DNA from: Lactiplantibacillus garii
Lineage (GTDB): Bacteria; Bacillota; Bacilli; Lactobacillales; Lactobacillaceae
DNA: 64,000 nt
NCBI RefSeq assembly: GCF_003885105.1
Contig: NZ_QWZQ01000011.1
Span: 1 to 64,000, forward strand
Reading direction: 5' to 3'
Part shown: one piece after another, positions 35,603 through 45,200 of the stretch
Position numbering within the stretch: position 1 is the stretch's first letter
Layout: every line of letters begins with the position of its first letter
Made by a program: the position numbers and the translations under genes
The notes under the pieces: model-generated
Databases searched by the model: none
What the model was told of the DNA's origin: nothing
The model's input: the letters and a program-made list of their open reading frames with translations, nothing else

Positions 35603-36406
35603 TCAGATCAACTGATCAATGGTGGCGAGCACCCCGTCGTGGTTATTATCCAGTTTCGTTTGGAACCGGGCAACTTCCTTGACCGGGGCAATTGCGTTTT
35701 GCATGGCGTAACTATAATCGGCTTCCCGCAGCATCTCGAGGTCGTTACCGTTATCGCCAAACGCCGCCGTTAAACTAGCGGGAACCTGCCAGTGCGTTTG
35801 CAAGTAGGCCAATCCGGCCGCCTTGTTCACGTGCGGTGGAATCACGTCTAAGCCGTTACCACCACTGACGGTGGCCCGTAACCGACCAGCAAACTGCTGA
35901 TTAATGGCCGCAGCGTGCCAATCAGCACTGGCGTCGGCGTCCGGCCAACTAAAGGTCGCCTTATACACGTGGTCGTCGATCGCCGATAAATCTGAAACAA
36001 TTTGCAGGTTACTTAAAAAGTACCGCATCACGGCACTGTCGTCCACCGGCCGGATGTAGGCCCCGCGTTTTCCGGACACGGAGATCTGTGCCCCGCTTAG
36101 TGCCGGGGTCGTCGCCACAAACGTCAGTAACTCCTGCAATAGGTCCAGGTCAATTAGGCTTTCGGATAACGGCTGGCCGTTACTATCGATCACGAGCCCC
36201 CCGTTTTCCGCAACGTAGGTCAGCTCACCCGTAATACCGTCCAGCACGTCAATGCAGTGCTGCAACTGGTTACCACTAGCAACAACGAAGTGTTGGCCCT
36301 GGTGATTCATCTGGTCCAGCTGGGCCTGAAACCGCCCGCGGTCAAACTGGTGATCATCACGTAAAAACGTGCCGTCCAGGTCGGTCGCAATAATTCCAAC
36401 TTTCAA
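35603..36406 (-). CDS. Cof-type HAD-IIB phosphatase
   Basis: A sugar- or nucleotide-phosphate phosphatase of 267 residues. HAD motif I is TDLDGTFL with the nucleophile Asp, motif II includes VASGNQ, and motif IV is AFGDNGNDLEML, where C2-cap (Cof) enzymes bind Mg. The C2B cap lies between. The substrate is not predictable from the sequence. It is downstream of the TPR gene by 64 bases and is followed by a terminator. Confidence 0.9.
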   Translation of the reverse strand: MKVGIIATDLDGTFLRDDHQFDRGRFQAQLDQMNHQGQHFVVASGNQLQHCIDVLDGITGELTYVAENGGLVIDSNGQPLSESLIDLDLLQELLTFVATTPALSGAQISVSGKRGAYIRPVDDSAVMRYFLSNLQIVSDLSAIDDHVYKATFSWPDADASADWHAAAINQQFAGRLRATVSGGNGLDVIPPHVNKAAGLAYLQTHWQVPASLTAAFGDNGNDLEMLREADYSYAMQNAIAPVKEVARFQTKLDNNHDGVLATIDQLI

Positions 36407-36470
36407 AAAACCACTCCTTCTTCATCCGGTTCATATAAGTTCATTTTACCAAACTTGAAAGGGGTTTCAA

Positions 36471-37739
36471 CTAGTAACCCTGATCCTCAAAATCTTCTAA
36501 CATAGCGACCATTTCACCGTCATCCGGCACGAGCGCGACGTAGTTCCGTAAAGCCGCCACCGTTTCCGTCACCATTCCGGCTTCCCTAAAGAAGTAAATG
36601 GCGGGTTTCAAAAAGTCCACGTTATGTTCAAAGAACGGGTACGCGGCCAGGTAGTTGTCCTTGGCTTCTTTAAAGTGATCCAAATGGTCGTTTGAAACGG
36701 CTAAGTTCCAGTAAAATTGGGGATCAAATTCATTGATCTGCAAGTACTGGTCCAATAATTCAACGTTGTCCTGGTAACGCTCCTGCTGAACCAGTAAGTT
36801 GGACAGTTCCAGTACGGTCGTTAAATTATCGGGGTCAATGCTGAGCCCTTCCCGTAAGTACTTTTCAGCGAGGTCCTGATCGTCCAATTTAAGCGCTAAG
36901 CGGGCCGTACGCAAGTAGAGTTGCTCATTGTACTGGTCCACCGCCAAACCTTCTTGCAGCGTTAGCAACGCCTGATCCAGCTGATGCAAGTTTTCCTGCG
37001 CTTCGGCTAAGTACGGGTACACCGTCGCGTACTGGGAATCCTGTTCCCGTAATTTGTTAAAAATATCAATGGCTTTGCGTGGTTCGTCTAGCTGTAAGTA
37101 GGTAAAGCCCAGTTCAAACTGACTATCGGGCGTTAACTTGGCCGGTTTGATCTGTTCCAAATAACCCACCGCCTGTTCAAAGCGGCCGGCTTCCGCGTAC
37201 GACACCCCGAGCCGTTCGACCAAGTTGACCTTGGAAATTTCTAAGTGGCCCTTTTTGATCAGGTCTAAATAAAAATTGATGGCCTTATTATAGTTTCGAA
37301 TCAAGAAATAGAACTCCGCCAACGCAAACTCCACGACGGGTTCGTCCGGGTCGATCCGGTAAGCTTCTAATAACTTTTGTTCACTGACTTCAAACAGTTC
37401 CTGCGTTTGGTACAAATCGGCTTCAACCAGCAAAGCTTGTACGTACGCTGGTGAATCGGGCTTGACCTGGTGCAAATAATCCAACGCAAGATCACTATCC
37501 CCTTCGTCAATGGCAATGTCCGCCAACCCGGTTTTTAAATCATCTTCGTTGGGATACTTTGCTAATAATTTTTTATAAGTGCGGGCGGACTGCTTTAAAA
37601 AGCCCAACCCGTAGAGCTCCTCGGCTAGGCTAAACAACGTGTCATCGTCATCTTTGCGCAGTGCCCAGGCAAAGTGTTTTTTAGCCGTCTCCAGTTGCCC
37701 GTTGGACAGTGCGGCCAGCATTTTTTCTGAGTAAGACAT
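36471..37739 (-). CDS. Tetratricopeptide repeat protein (YpiA-like)
   Basis: A 422-residue cytoplasmic protein built almost wholly of TPR-like helical repeats, with AEELYGLGFLKQSARTYKKL, LLEAYRIDPDEPVVEFALAE, LREGLSIDPDNLTTVLELS and others. It has no enzyme domain and is probably a protein-interaction scaffold. The ATG at 37739 follows AAGGGG at about 6 bases; 19 upstream in-frame codons are rejected. Its place between HU and dapB-side genes matches ypiA in Bacillus. Its partners are unknown. Confidence 0.85.
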   Translation of the reverse strand: MSYSEKMLAALSNGQLETAKKHFAWALRKDDDDTLFSLAEELYGLGFLKQSARTYKKLLAKYPNEDDLKTGLADIAIDEGDSDLALDYLHQVKPDSPAYVQALLVEADLYQTQELFEVSEQKLLEAYRIDPDEPVVEFALAEFYFLIRNYNKAINFYLDLIKKGHLEISKVNLVERLGVSYAEAGRFEQAVGYLEQIKPAKLTPDSQFELGFTYLQLDEPRKAIDIFNKLREQDSQYATVYPYLAEAQENLHQLDQALLTLQEGLAVDQYNEQLYLRTARLALKLDDQDLAEKYLREGLSIDPDNLTTVLELSNLLVQQERYQDNVELLDQYLQINEFDPQFYWNLAVSNDHLDHFKEAKDNYLAAYPFFEHNVDFLKPAIYFFREAGMVTETVAALRNYVALVPDDGEMVAMLEDFEDQGY

Positions 37740-37859
37740 GGATACACCCCTTAAAGTGGTCGCCACGCGGACTGCGCGTACGTCATCGGTGCGCAACCAC
37801 GGTTTAACAATTTCATTACGTGACGCCGTTTCGACTAACTATCATAACGCAAACGACAA

Positions 37860-37894
37860 CAAAAAAGCCAGTATAACGGTTGCTATACTGACTT
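37860..37894 (-). terminator. Intrinsic terminator of the HU gene
   Basis: A stem built on CAGTATA / TATACTG, with flanking pairs and one mismatch, is followed by six T on the minus strand. Confidence 0.8.
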
Positions 37895-37915
37895 AAAAGT
37901 TTGCACTTTTGAAAA

Positions 37916-38191
37916 TTATTTAACTGCATCCTTTAAAGCTTTCCCTGGCTTAAATGCAGGTACTTTGCTTGCTGGAATTTGGATTTCGTCACCAGTTTGT
38001 GGGTTACGGCCCTTACGAGCAGCACGTTCACGTACTTCGAAGTTACCAAATCCGATCAGTTGAACTTTTTCACCCTTTGCAAGAGTGTCTTGGATTGATG
38101 CAAATACTGCGTCAACTGCAGCAGTTGCGTCTTTCTTAGTTAAGTTAGTTGCCGCAGCAACGTTGTTAACTAATTCAGCTTTGTTTGCCAT
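37916..38191 (-). CDS. hup: DNA-binding protein HU
   Basis: A histone-like nucleoid protein of 91 residues. Landmarks are [12 protein letters not shown], the helix pair [37 protein letters not shown] with the DNA-binding arm, and the tip motif [19 protein letters not shown]. The ATG at 38191 follows GGAGGTG; four upstream codons are rejected. It has a strong promoter and a leader of about 120 bases with hairpins. Confidence 0.97.
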   Translation of the reverse strand: MANKAELVNNVAAATNLTKKDATAAVDAVFASIQDTLAKGEKVQLIGFGNFEVRERAARKGRNPQTGDEIQIPASKVPAFKPGKALKDAVK

Positions 38192-38215
38192 GTTTGAATT
38201 CACCTCCCCTTTGCA

Positions 38216-38319
38216 GAGTGAAGATGTAGAAGTCTTTTTTTAAATGACGTACATCCAGATGATCATTTTTGAGTGGTCCAAAAATGAGAGAAACGATGAC
38301 AAGCATCATTTCTTCATCA
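38216..38319 (-). other. Structured 5' leader of the HU gene
   Basis: Two hairpins can be drawn in the leader: GAAACGATG / CATCATTTC around 38290-38312 (one mismatch) and CATTTTTG / CAAAAATG around 38264-38287. No T tract follows either, so they are not terminators; they may protect the mRNA. Confidence 0.4.
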
Positions 38320-38348
38320 AAGATAGCATAGGAATGCTGTAATAGCAA
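38320..38348 (-). promoter_or_regulatory. Promoter of the HU gene
   Basis: TTGCTA (38348-38343), 17 bases, then TATCTT (38325-38320) preceded by TGC, on the minus strand. Confidence 0.6.
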
Positions 38349-38445
38349 GCTTTTTTAGGGTTTTTGACTAAAATAGCGCCAATGAGCAATAATTATTTAC
38401 AAGCTCAATCGATTGTGCTAAAATGCCGGTTTAACGCGCTTTTGA

Positions 38446-39756
38446 CTACTTCCGGCGCCGTTCGATCATGTGGATCGGCGTCCCAGTAAAATCAAAGGCG
38501 TTCCGAATTTGATTTTCCAAGAACCGCTCATACGAGAAGTGCATCATATCGGGGTCGTTCACGAACACCACGAAGGTTGGCGGCTGAATGGCTACCTGGG
38601 TCGCGTAGTACACGCGCAGCCGCTTTCCGTTGTCACTCGGCGTCGAGTTCATGGCAATGGCGTCCATGATCACGTCGTTCAAGACAGACGATTGAATCCG
38701 CCGCGTGTGGTTGGTATTGACCTTTTTGATCAGGGCCGGTAACTGTTCCAAACGCTGGGTCGTCTTGGCGGAAACGAAAATAATCGGGGCGTAGGCCAAG
38801 TACACGAACTGGTCGCGGATGTAGGCTTCAAATTCCTGCATCGTATGGTTATCCTTTTTAACCAAGTCCCACTTGTTGACCACGATAATGATGGCCTTAC
38901 CCGCTTCATGCGCGTAGCCGGCCACCCGCTTATCCTGCTCACGAATACCCTCTTCACCGTTAATAACGAATAACGCCACATCACTATTATCAATGGCCTT
39001 AAGGGCCCGCATCACACTGTAACGTTCGGTATTTTCGTAGACTTTACCCTTTTTCCGAATGCCGGCGGTATCGACCATCACAAAGCGGTCCCCGTCCTCA
39101 TCGGTAAACTTGGTGTCAATGGCGTCCCTGGTCGTACCAGCGACGTCGGATACGATCACGCGGTCTTCACCCAACAAAGCGTTAACGATCGAAGATTTCC
39201 CAACGTTCGGCCGACCAATCAAACTGAAACGAATCGTGCCGGGCTCGTCTTCACCGCTCTTTTCAGGGAAGTTCTTAACGACGGCGTCCAATAAATCCCC
39301 CAAGCCTAAACCGTGGGAACCGGATAACGGGTACGGGTCGCCAAAGCCAAGTGAATAAAAATCATAAATTTCGGAACGTAATTCGGGGTTATCAACCTTG
39401 TTGACCCCCAAAACAACCGGTTTATCCGACCGGTATAAAATTTGGGCCACGTGTTCGTCCGCGTCGGTGACCCCTTCCTTAATGCTGACCAAGTAAATGA
39501 TCACGTCGGCTTCGTCAATCGCAATCTCGGCTTGTTCCGTAATTTGCTTAATGAACGGGGCGTCGTCAATGTCGATTCCCCCGGTATCAATCAAACTAAA
39601 CTGTTGACCGAGCCACTCACTATTGGCGTAGATCCGGTCACGGGTCACCCCCGGAGTGTCTTCAACGATTGAAATCCGGTCACCGGCGATGCGGTTAAAA
39701 ATTGTTGATTTACCAACGTTGGGCCGCCCAACAATGGCGACAACTGGTTTTGCCAT
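38446..39756 (-). CDS. der: Ribosome biogenesis GTPase Der (EngA)
   Basis: A tandem-GTPase factor for 50S assembly. The 436 residues carry two G domains, each with GRPNVGKST or GRPNVGKSS, then DTPG or DTAG and NKVD or NKWD, plus a C-terminal KH-like domain ([24 protein letters not shown]). It lies 87 bases after rpsA, beyond a terminator, in the order rpsA-der-hup seen widely in lactobacilli. Confidence 0.97.
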   Translation of the reverse strand: MAKPVVAIVGRPNVGKSTIFNRIAGDRISIVEDTPGVTRDRIYANSEWLGQQFSLIDTGGIDIDDAPFIKQITEQAEIAIDEADVIIYLVSIKEGVTDADEHVAQILYRSDKPVVLGVNKVDNPELRSEIYDFYSLGFGDPYPLSGSHGLGLGDLLDAVVKNFPEKSGEDEPGTIRFSLIGRPNVGKSSIVNALLGEDRVIVSDVAGTTRDAIDTKFTDEDGDRFVMVDTAGIRKKGKVYENTERYSVMRALKAIDNSDVALFVINGEEGIREQDKRVAGYAHEAGKAIIIVVNKWDLVKKDNHTMQEFEAYIRDQFVYLAYAPIIFVSAKTTQRLEQLPALIKKVNTNHTRRIQSSVLNDVIMDAIAMNSTPSDNGKRLRVYYATQVAIQPPTFVVFVNDPDMMHFSYERFLENQIRNAFDFTGTPIHMIERRRK

Positions 39757-39790
39757 CTGAAATCCTCCCTTACGTAAAAATCCTAATCAT

Positions 39791-39830
39791 AAAAAAATAT
39801 CCTTCAAGGCAAGCTTGAAGGGTATTTTTT
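39791..39830 (-). terminator. Intrinsic terminator of rpsA
   Basis: A 12-bp stem (ATACCCTTCAAG / CTTGAAGGATAT on the minus strand) is followed by seven T. The A/T runs on both sides also make it bidirectional in form. Confidence 0.87.
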
Positions 39831-39843
39831 ACTCAATCAATGA

Positions 39844-41133
39844 TTACTTTTCATCATTGTTGTTTTCAGCGTTCTTCAATTCGTTACCGATCAAATCGCC
39901 TAAAGTAAAACCACTTTGTTCTTCAGGAGCGTTAGCCGTTGAACGTTCGCTAGCAGTCCGGTTGTCGCGGTTGTTGTTGCGACGACGGTTGTTGTTACGA
40001 CGTTCTGGTTGAGCTTCTTCTTCGCCTTCAGCGGCTTGTGGCTTTTCTTCCAAAGCTTTAATGGATAAAGCTAAGCGCTTTTCGTCAGGACGAACGTCTA
40101 AGACCTTCACCTTAATTTCTTGGCCAACCTTCAAAACGTCGTTAGGCGTTGCAATGTGTTGGTGTGAAATTTGTGAAATGTGAACTAAACCTTCAACCCC
40201 AGGGAACACTTCAACGAAGGCCCCAAAACTGGTCAAACGTTTAACTTTACCGTCAAGCACGGCACCTTGTGGGGCTTTTTCTTCAATGCCATCCCAAGGT
40301 TCTGGTAAAGTGGCTTTAATTGATAATGAAACCCGTTCGCGGTCTGGGTCAACGGATAAGATCTTAACCTTAACTTCTTGACCAACTTTCAAGACGTCAG
40401 CAGGCTTTTCAACCCGTTCGTATGAAATTTCAGAAACGTGAACTAACCCGTCGATACCGCCAAGGTCAACAAAGGCCCCGAAGTTCGTCAAACGAGCAAC
40501 TTTACCTTCAACCGTTTCGCCAGCTTGTAAAGTCTTCAAAGCTTCTTCACGTTGAGCTTCGCGTTGCTTTTCAACGACGGCCCGGTGAGATAAGATCAAA
40601 CGGTTTTCGCTAGGTTCGATTTCAATAATCTTAAGTTCAAGTTCTTGGCCCTTGTAGGCGTTTAAGTCTTCAACGTAATGATCATCAATCATTGAGGCAG
40701 GGATGAAGCCACGAACACCAGCGTCAACGACTAACCCGCCCTTAACAACTTGCGTTACCGGAGCTTTAATCGTGTGACCTGCTTCGTATTCTTTTTCAAC
40801 ATCGTCCCAAACTTTGCGAGCTTCTAACCGACGATGTGACAGTAAATAACTGCCGTTTTCTTTGTCGCTGCCAATCCGAGAAATGACAACCAAGTCTAAG
40901 ACGTCACCAACTTTGGCAACTTCGTTGACATCGTCGACCCGTTGAGTTGAAAGTTCCTTCAAAGGAACAACCCCTTCAACACCGGTACCTTGGATCCCAA
41001 CAATAACTTGCTTATCGTCGTCGATTGCTAAGACTTCACCCTTAACAACGTCACCGACGTTAACTTCTTCAACGCTGTTTAAGGCGTCTAAAAGTTCTTT
41101 TTTCTCATTTTGACTGTTTTCGTTTTCACTCAT
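39844..41133 (-). CDS. rpsA: 30S ribosomal protein S1 homolog
   Basis: An RNA-binding protein with four S1 OB-fold domains at about residues 25-102, 118-184, 205-273 and 290-359. The third and fourth have the canonical LTNFGAFVDLGGIDGLVHVSE-like pattern. It is shorter than the six-domain E. coli protein but normal for lactobacilli. The tail (360-429) is unusual: Glu-rich, then an Arg/Asn block (about 378-392), then an acidic Asn-rich end. It is preceded by cmk, as in Bacillus cmk-ypfD. GGAGGAA precedes the ATG. Confidence 0.93.
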   Translation of the reverse strand: MSENENSQNEKKELLDALNSVEEVNVGDVVKGEVLAIDDDKQVIVGIQGTGVEGVVPLKELSTQRVDDVNEVAKVGDVLDLVVISRIGSDKENGSYLLSHRRLEARKVWDDVEKEYEAGHTIKAPVTQVVKGGLVVDAGVRGFIPASMIDDHYVEDLNAYKGQELELKIIEIEPSENRLILSHRAVVEKQREAQREEALKTLQAGETVEGKVARLTNFGAFVDLGGIDGLVHVSEISYERVEKPADVLKVGQEVKVKILSVDPDRERVSLSIKATLPEPWDGIEEKAPQGAVLDGKVKRLTSFGAFVEVFPGVEGLVHISQISHQHIATPNDVLKVGQEIKVKVLDVRPDEKRLALSIKALEEKPQAAEGEEEAQPERRNNNRRRNNNRDNRTASERSTANAPEEQSGFTLGDLIGNELKNAENNNDEK

Positions 41134-41222
41134 GCAAATTTCCTCCTGTCAACAATAACTCTAACCTATATCATAGCTGAAAACTCTATGAAAAGCTAGC
41201 TAAAAGCATTAAGTTAATGCAA

Positions 41223-41906
41223 TTAGATTGCTGAACTTTGTTTTTTTATAATATTAGCGATCGTATCAACCACTTGTTCAATCGACATCGGGGTCGTATC
41301 AACCAGGACGGCATCGGCCGCCTGCGTCAGTGGTGAAACCTTCCGAGTGGAATCCTTGTGGTCCCGTAACTCGATTTCGGCCTGTAATTGGGCCAGGGGC
41401 GTTTCAATCCCCTTTTTAACGTTTTCGGCGTAACGGCGCTTGGCCCGTTCCGCGGCGGAAGCAACTAAGAAAATTTTGACTTCCGCGTGGGGTAAGACGG
41501 TCGTGCCGATGTCCCGACCGTCCATCACGATGCCCCCGGCATTGGCCATTTCCCGCTGTTGGTCGGTTAAAATTGTCCGTACCTTGGGTAAGGCCGCAAT
41601 TGTCGAAACGTTGTTAGTAACGTCCGGCTGGCGAATTGCCTGGGTAATGTCCTGCGCGTTCGCGAAGACCAGTTGATCCGGCTCCCCCGGTTTAAAACTG
41701 ATTTTTAACGACTGCATGGCCGTGATCACGGCCGCTTCGTCAGTTAAGGTCACGCCGTGTTGCATGGCCCATAAAGTGACGGCCCGGTACATCGCACCGG
41801 TGTCGACATAAATATAGCCAAACCGTTTTGCAACCAGCTTGGCCACGGTACTCTTACCAGCCGAAGCCGGTCCATCGATGGCTACTTGAAGTGCTTGTTC
41901 AGCCAT
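41223..41906 (-). CDS. cmk: Cytidylate kinase
   Basis: Phosphorylates CMP and dCMP. The 227 residues carry the P-loop AIDGPASAGKST, YVDTGAMYRAVTL, MDGRDIGTTVLP and the RKVSPL segment. The ATG at 41906 follows GAGGG at 8 bases; five upstream codons are rejected. rpsA follows 89 bases downstream. Confidence 0.96.
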   Translation of the reverse strand: MAEQALQVAIDGPASAGKSTVAKLVAKRFGYIYVDTGAMYRAVTLWAMQHGVTLTDEAAVITAMQSLKISFKPGEPDQLVFANAQDITQAIRQPDVTNNVSTIAALPKVRTILTDQQREMANAGGIVMDGRDIGTTVLPHAEVKIFLVASAAERAKRRYAENVKKGIETPLAQLQAEIELRDHKDSTRKVSPLTQAADAVLVDTTPMSIEQVVDTIANIIKKQSSAI

Positions 41907-41939
41907 TAATAATACCCTCACTCTTCAAAATTCGTGTTT

Positions 41940-42560
41940 TTAACGGACACGTAACCGTTGCCCCGCCGAAATGGTGGCGCCCGAAGACAACCCGTTTAGT
42001 TCCAAAAGCTTGTCCACGGAAATCCCAGCATTCGTCGCGACCCGGTAGACCCCTTGACCGGCTTCTACCGTGACGTACTTAGTTCCGGAAGTTGAAGAAC
42101 TACTGCTGCTTGCTGAACTGGAACTGCTCTCAGTACTCGCAGCGTCTTCGCTTTCAGACTTAGCGGCCGCTTTACTACTGGCAGCTTTAGAACTAGCCAG
42201 TGCTAAACTGCTGCTTTTTGCGGCGGCCTTTTTCTTAGCCGCAGCTTGGGAGGCACTCTTTTTACTAGCCGCGTTCGACTTATCAGCCACACTCGTCGAC
42301 TTTTTCGAGCTTGAACTAGCAACTTGTTCGGTCTGTTGCGGATTATTGAGCGAATTTTTCTTCACCAAAAAATAACCAATTGGTGCTAAGGCGAGCAACA
42401 AAATTAAAACCACTAAAATGGTGGTTAACGTTGAATTACTATTGTCTTGTTTGCGTTTTTGAGTCCGCGATAAATTGCCCGAGTCATCCCGATCGTCTTC
42501 AAAAGTTTTATCCCAGGGCTTGTCCGCCTGAGGCTTATTATTATCATTTTTTTGACTCAT
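41940..42560 (-). CDS. LysM-domain membrane protein (YpbE-like)
   Basis: A 206-residue protein with a charged cytoplasmic N-terminus (about 1-43), one transmembrane segment (about 45-66), a long Ser/Ala/Lys low-complexity spacer (about 80-155), and one C-terminal LysM domain (YVTVEAGQGVYRVATNAGIS..., LLELNGL) that binds peptidoglycan. No catalytic domain is present. Its place between recQ and cmk matches ypbE of Bacillus. It probably tethers the membrane to the wall. Confidence 0.88.
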   Translation of the reverse strand: MSQKNDNNKPQADKPWDKTFEDDRDDSGNLSRTQKRKQDNSNSTLTTILVVLILLLALAPIGYFLVKKNSLNNPQQTEQVASSSSKKSTSVADKSNAASKKSASQAAAKKKAAAKSSSLALASSKAASSKAAAKSESEDAASTESSSSSASSSSSSTSGTKYVTVEAGQGVYRVATNAGISVDKLLELNGLSSGATISAGQRLRVR

Positions 42561-42621
42561 AGGGTGTTCCTCCTCAAAAAACTTTCACCCAATATTGTAA
42601 CATAACCCTCAACTGATTTCT

Positions 42622-44061
42622 TTAAGAATTTAGTAAAAACAACCGGCTTAAAGCTTTTACCCAGTCGGTATCGGTGGTCACGGTGGGGGTCGCCGAACGG
42701 GTTAGGCCCAATGCCGCTAGCGGCAGCGGGGCACCGTCTAACTGACAGCAGCGTTCATCGTGTTGCGGTGCCGTTTCATCAAAATACGTCAGCATGACCG
42801 CCCGGCGGCAGGTTGAACTGGTTACGTAAGCCATCAGTGCTTGCAGCTCCCGTTCCTTAGCCCGGGCCCGTTTTTCAAACAGCTGGCTGACCGTGGCAAC
42901 GTCCGCCCCGTGCTGCCAGTAGTATTGCAAGACTTGACTCACTTCACTTGCCGGTTCCCGTTTATGAGTAAACCGGTCAAAATCAAGCGCGATTTCGTTG
43001 GGACTCGCCGCGGTTAGTTCATTCAAATTACGGACTAAGTTTTCGTCGCCCGCGACGTATAAAATCATCGCCAACGACGGTTCACCGTCACGCCCCGCCC
43101 GACCAATTTCTTGTACGTAGTCGGCTAAAGTCGTTGGCAAGTGGTAGTGGATCACCATCCGAATATCCGCTTTATTAATCCCCATCCCAAACGCCGACGT
43201 TGCACAAATCACGTCCAAGTCGCCGGCCATGAACTGTTGCTGGATCTTAAAGCGGTCTTCCGCGGACAATCCCGCGTGGTAAGCCGCGACCCGCAGCCCC
43301 GTTTGCTCACGGAGCCAGTCGGCCGTTAAATCGGTTTGTCGCTTGGAACTAAAATAGACGATGGCCGGACCGCGGACCCCGGTCACTAACTGTTGTAAGC
43401 GGGCCCGTTTAGCCGCTTCATCGCTTAAGGTCGCGACGGCTAAATAAATGTTTGGCCGGTTCACCGAATATAAGACCTGTTGCGCACCGGGAACGCCCAA
43501 CTGGGTCACAATATCGTGACGAACGTGCTGGGTCGCCGTCGCGGTCAGCATGAGGGTCCGCGGCTGCCCTAACGTGGTGCGCAGTTGTCCTAGCGACTGG
43601 TAATCAGGACGAAAATCGGGTCCCCACGTCGAAATACAGTGGGCCTCGTCCACGACAAACAGCGCCAAAGGAACCGTCGTTAAGGCGGTTAAAACGGCCG
43701 GTTGACTGAGCATTTCGGGTGACACGAATAAGTATTTAATGCTGGTTAAGTGGTTTAACAGGTGCTGGCGCACCCCAAACGCCAATTGGGACGTTAAAGC
43801 GGCGACCCGCTTTTCACCCTGATAATTTAGACGGGCAACTTGATCCTGCATTAACGAGATCAGGGGGGACACGACCACCACGAGGCCGGAAACGACACTA
43901 CCGACGAGTTGGTAGATCAGTGACTTTCCCGTACCAGTCGGTAATACGGCCAAAACGTCCTGGCCGTTTAACAGTTTGCTGATCACCTCAAGTTGTCCGG
44001 GACGGAAACTTGTAAACCCGTACTTGGCCCTTAATAACCGGTATAACTCATCGTTAGTCAT
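42622..44061 (-). CDS. RecQ-family ATP-dependent DNA helicase
   Basis: A 3'-5' helicase of 479 residues. Motif I is TGTGKSLIYQ, motif II VVDEAHCISTWG, with the RecQ motif 0 around FRPGQLEVI and motif VI QEIGRAGRDGE. A zinc-site cluster (CRR...ERCCQLD) ends the protein. The HRDC domain is absent, as in the short RecQ/RecS of Bacillus. It overlaps ypbB by eight bases, so the two are translationally coupled. GAGGTG precedes the ATG. Confidence 0.93.
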   Translation of the reverse strand: MTNDELYRLLRAKYGFTSFRPGQLEVISKLLNGQDVLAVLPTGTGKSLIYQLVGSVVSGLVVVVSPLISLMQDQVARLNYQGEKRVAALTSQLAFGVRQHLLNHLTSIKYLFVSPEMLSQPAVLTALTTVPLALFVVDEAHCISTWGPDFRPDYQSLGQLRTTLGQPRTLMLTATATQHVRHDIVTQLGVPGAQQVLYSVNRPNIYLAVATLSDEAAKRARLQQLVTGVRGPAIVYFSSKRQTDLTADWLREQTGLRVAAYHAGLSAEDRFKIQQQFMAGDLDVICATSAFGMGINKADIRMVIHYHLPTTLADYVQEIGRAGRDGEPSLAMILYVAGDENLVRNLNELTAASPNEIALDFDRFTHKREPASEVSQVLQYYWQHGADVATVSQLFEKRARAKERELQALMAYVTSSTCRRAVMLTYFDETAPQHDERCCQLDGAPLPLAALGLTRSATPTVTTDTDWVKALSRLFLLNS

Positions 44062-45088
44062 GCTGACACCTCATAATCTGAAATAACCGAAAGTAAAAGA
44101 AGTCTAGTTGGGGGGCTACGCGTTGGACCTGGTCAAATCGCCAGCTCGTCAAGTCCGGCTGATCCGCAAAAACCGTAGTTAGTTGGGTGATCAACGCTGG
44201 CGAAAGCAACTGGTCAAAGGGAAACTCCGGGGTTAGAATAGCGACTTCCAATAGGTGTTCCCGAACGGTGCTGAGTTTCAATTTCCGGCGCTGTGCAATG
44301 GCCGCCAAGTCCCCGCCCCGCAAAAATTCCTGCAATGTTTGCTGGGCACTGTCGCTCACCGGTGAAGCCTTCACTAACGGTGCCAACAACGCCCACAACG
44401 GGTCTTGCGGGTGGTGCTGTAACCAAACGATCCACCGGCAGGTCAAATCCCTTCGAATGACCAATAGTTCCACCGGCTCCCGGTTAAACTGTGCGGCTAA
44501 CTGGGCATCGGTTTGCCCCGGAAATTGGTAGCCCGTCAAGCTTTGAACGAAGATCCGTGCCAGTTCGTCCGGTAAGGTCGTTAAAAATGCCTTTAACGCG
44601 GCAAAAATGGTCGGTGCTAACTCCGGTCCGCGGTAACGACGAAACCAGGCTTTCACCGTAGCTTGCACGCCCGGGTCAGTCGTGACCGGGTAATAGCGAT
44701 TTTCGTGGTGGGCCGCTTCGGACACTACTTGCAGGGCTAACTGGCTAAGCGCAGCAAACCGGCGAACGGCGACCGTTTGAAAAGTCACGGATGCCACCGG
44801 CTGATACCGCTCCTTTTTAAGGGCGCGCTGATGAACCATTCCTTGAGCCGTTAACTGGTAGTAGCCGGCCTCAGGGCTGGTCAAATCACCGGCGGTTACC
44901 AGTTTAGTCGTCGTTGCCAAAAACGTTTCGAGCGGGACACCGTGCCAACTATCCAGTTGATCCAGACAACCGTAAGTTAGGCCGGCAAACAGGGTGGACA
45001 CGGTCCGGCGCCCCCGTAACACGTTAAAAATCCCCTTTGCGCGCCGGGGTGTCGGGGCGAATAGTAATAGTATGTAATCAGCAAACAC
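44054..45088 (-). CDS. YpbB-like helix-turn-helix protein, recQ partner
   Basis: A 344-residue protein of the YpbB type that precedes recQ in many Firmicutes. A C-terminal RQC-like/helix-turn-helix segment (about 255-285, EFLRGGDLAAIAQRRKLKLSTVREHLLE) resembles the helicase-associated HTH of RecQ, so it may supply a DNA-binding module that RecQ here lacks. This role is inferred. The start is GTG at 45088, 7 bases after AAAGGAGGG. Conserved residues elsewhere are few. Confidence 0.82.
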   Translation of the reverse strand: MFADYILLLFAPTPRRAKGIFNVLRGRRTVSTLFAGLTYGCLDQLDSWHGVPLETFLATTTKLVTAGDLTSPEAGYYQLTAQGMVHQRALKKERYQPVASVTFQTVAVRRFAALSQLALQVVSEAAHHENRYYPVTTDPGVQATVKAWFRRYRGPELAPTIFAALKAFLTTLPDELARIFVQSLTGYQFPGQTDAQLAAQFNREPVELLVIRRDLTCRWIVWLQHHPQDPLWALLAPLVKASPVSDSAQQTLQEFLRGGDLAAIAQRRKLKLSTVREHLLEVAILTPEFPFDQLLSPALITQLTTVFADQPDLTSWRFDQVQRVAPQLDFFYFRLFQIMRCQHD

Positions 45089-45141
45089 CCGGACTCCCTC
45101 CTTTCAATCTATTTAGCATAGCACGCACCGTCCGTTTGAAC

Positions 45142-45183
45142 AAAAAGAGTGCCCACTAATCAATTGCGTGAAAAGTGGACACT
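45142..45183 (-). terminator. Intrinsic terminator of ribU
   Basis: A 10-bp stem (AGTGTCCACT / AGTGGGCACT on the minus strand, one wobble) is followed by CTTTTTG. Confidence 0.8.
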
Positions 45184-45200
45184 AACGGTTAATTTTTTAG

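Noticed and set aside
44054-44061. ypbB-recQ overlap as a frameshifted single gene
   Set aside because: Each gene has its own RBS and complete domains, and the two-gene arrangement is normal in Firmicutes.
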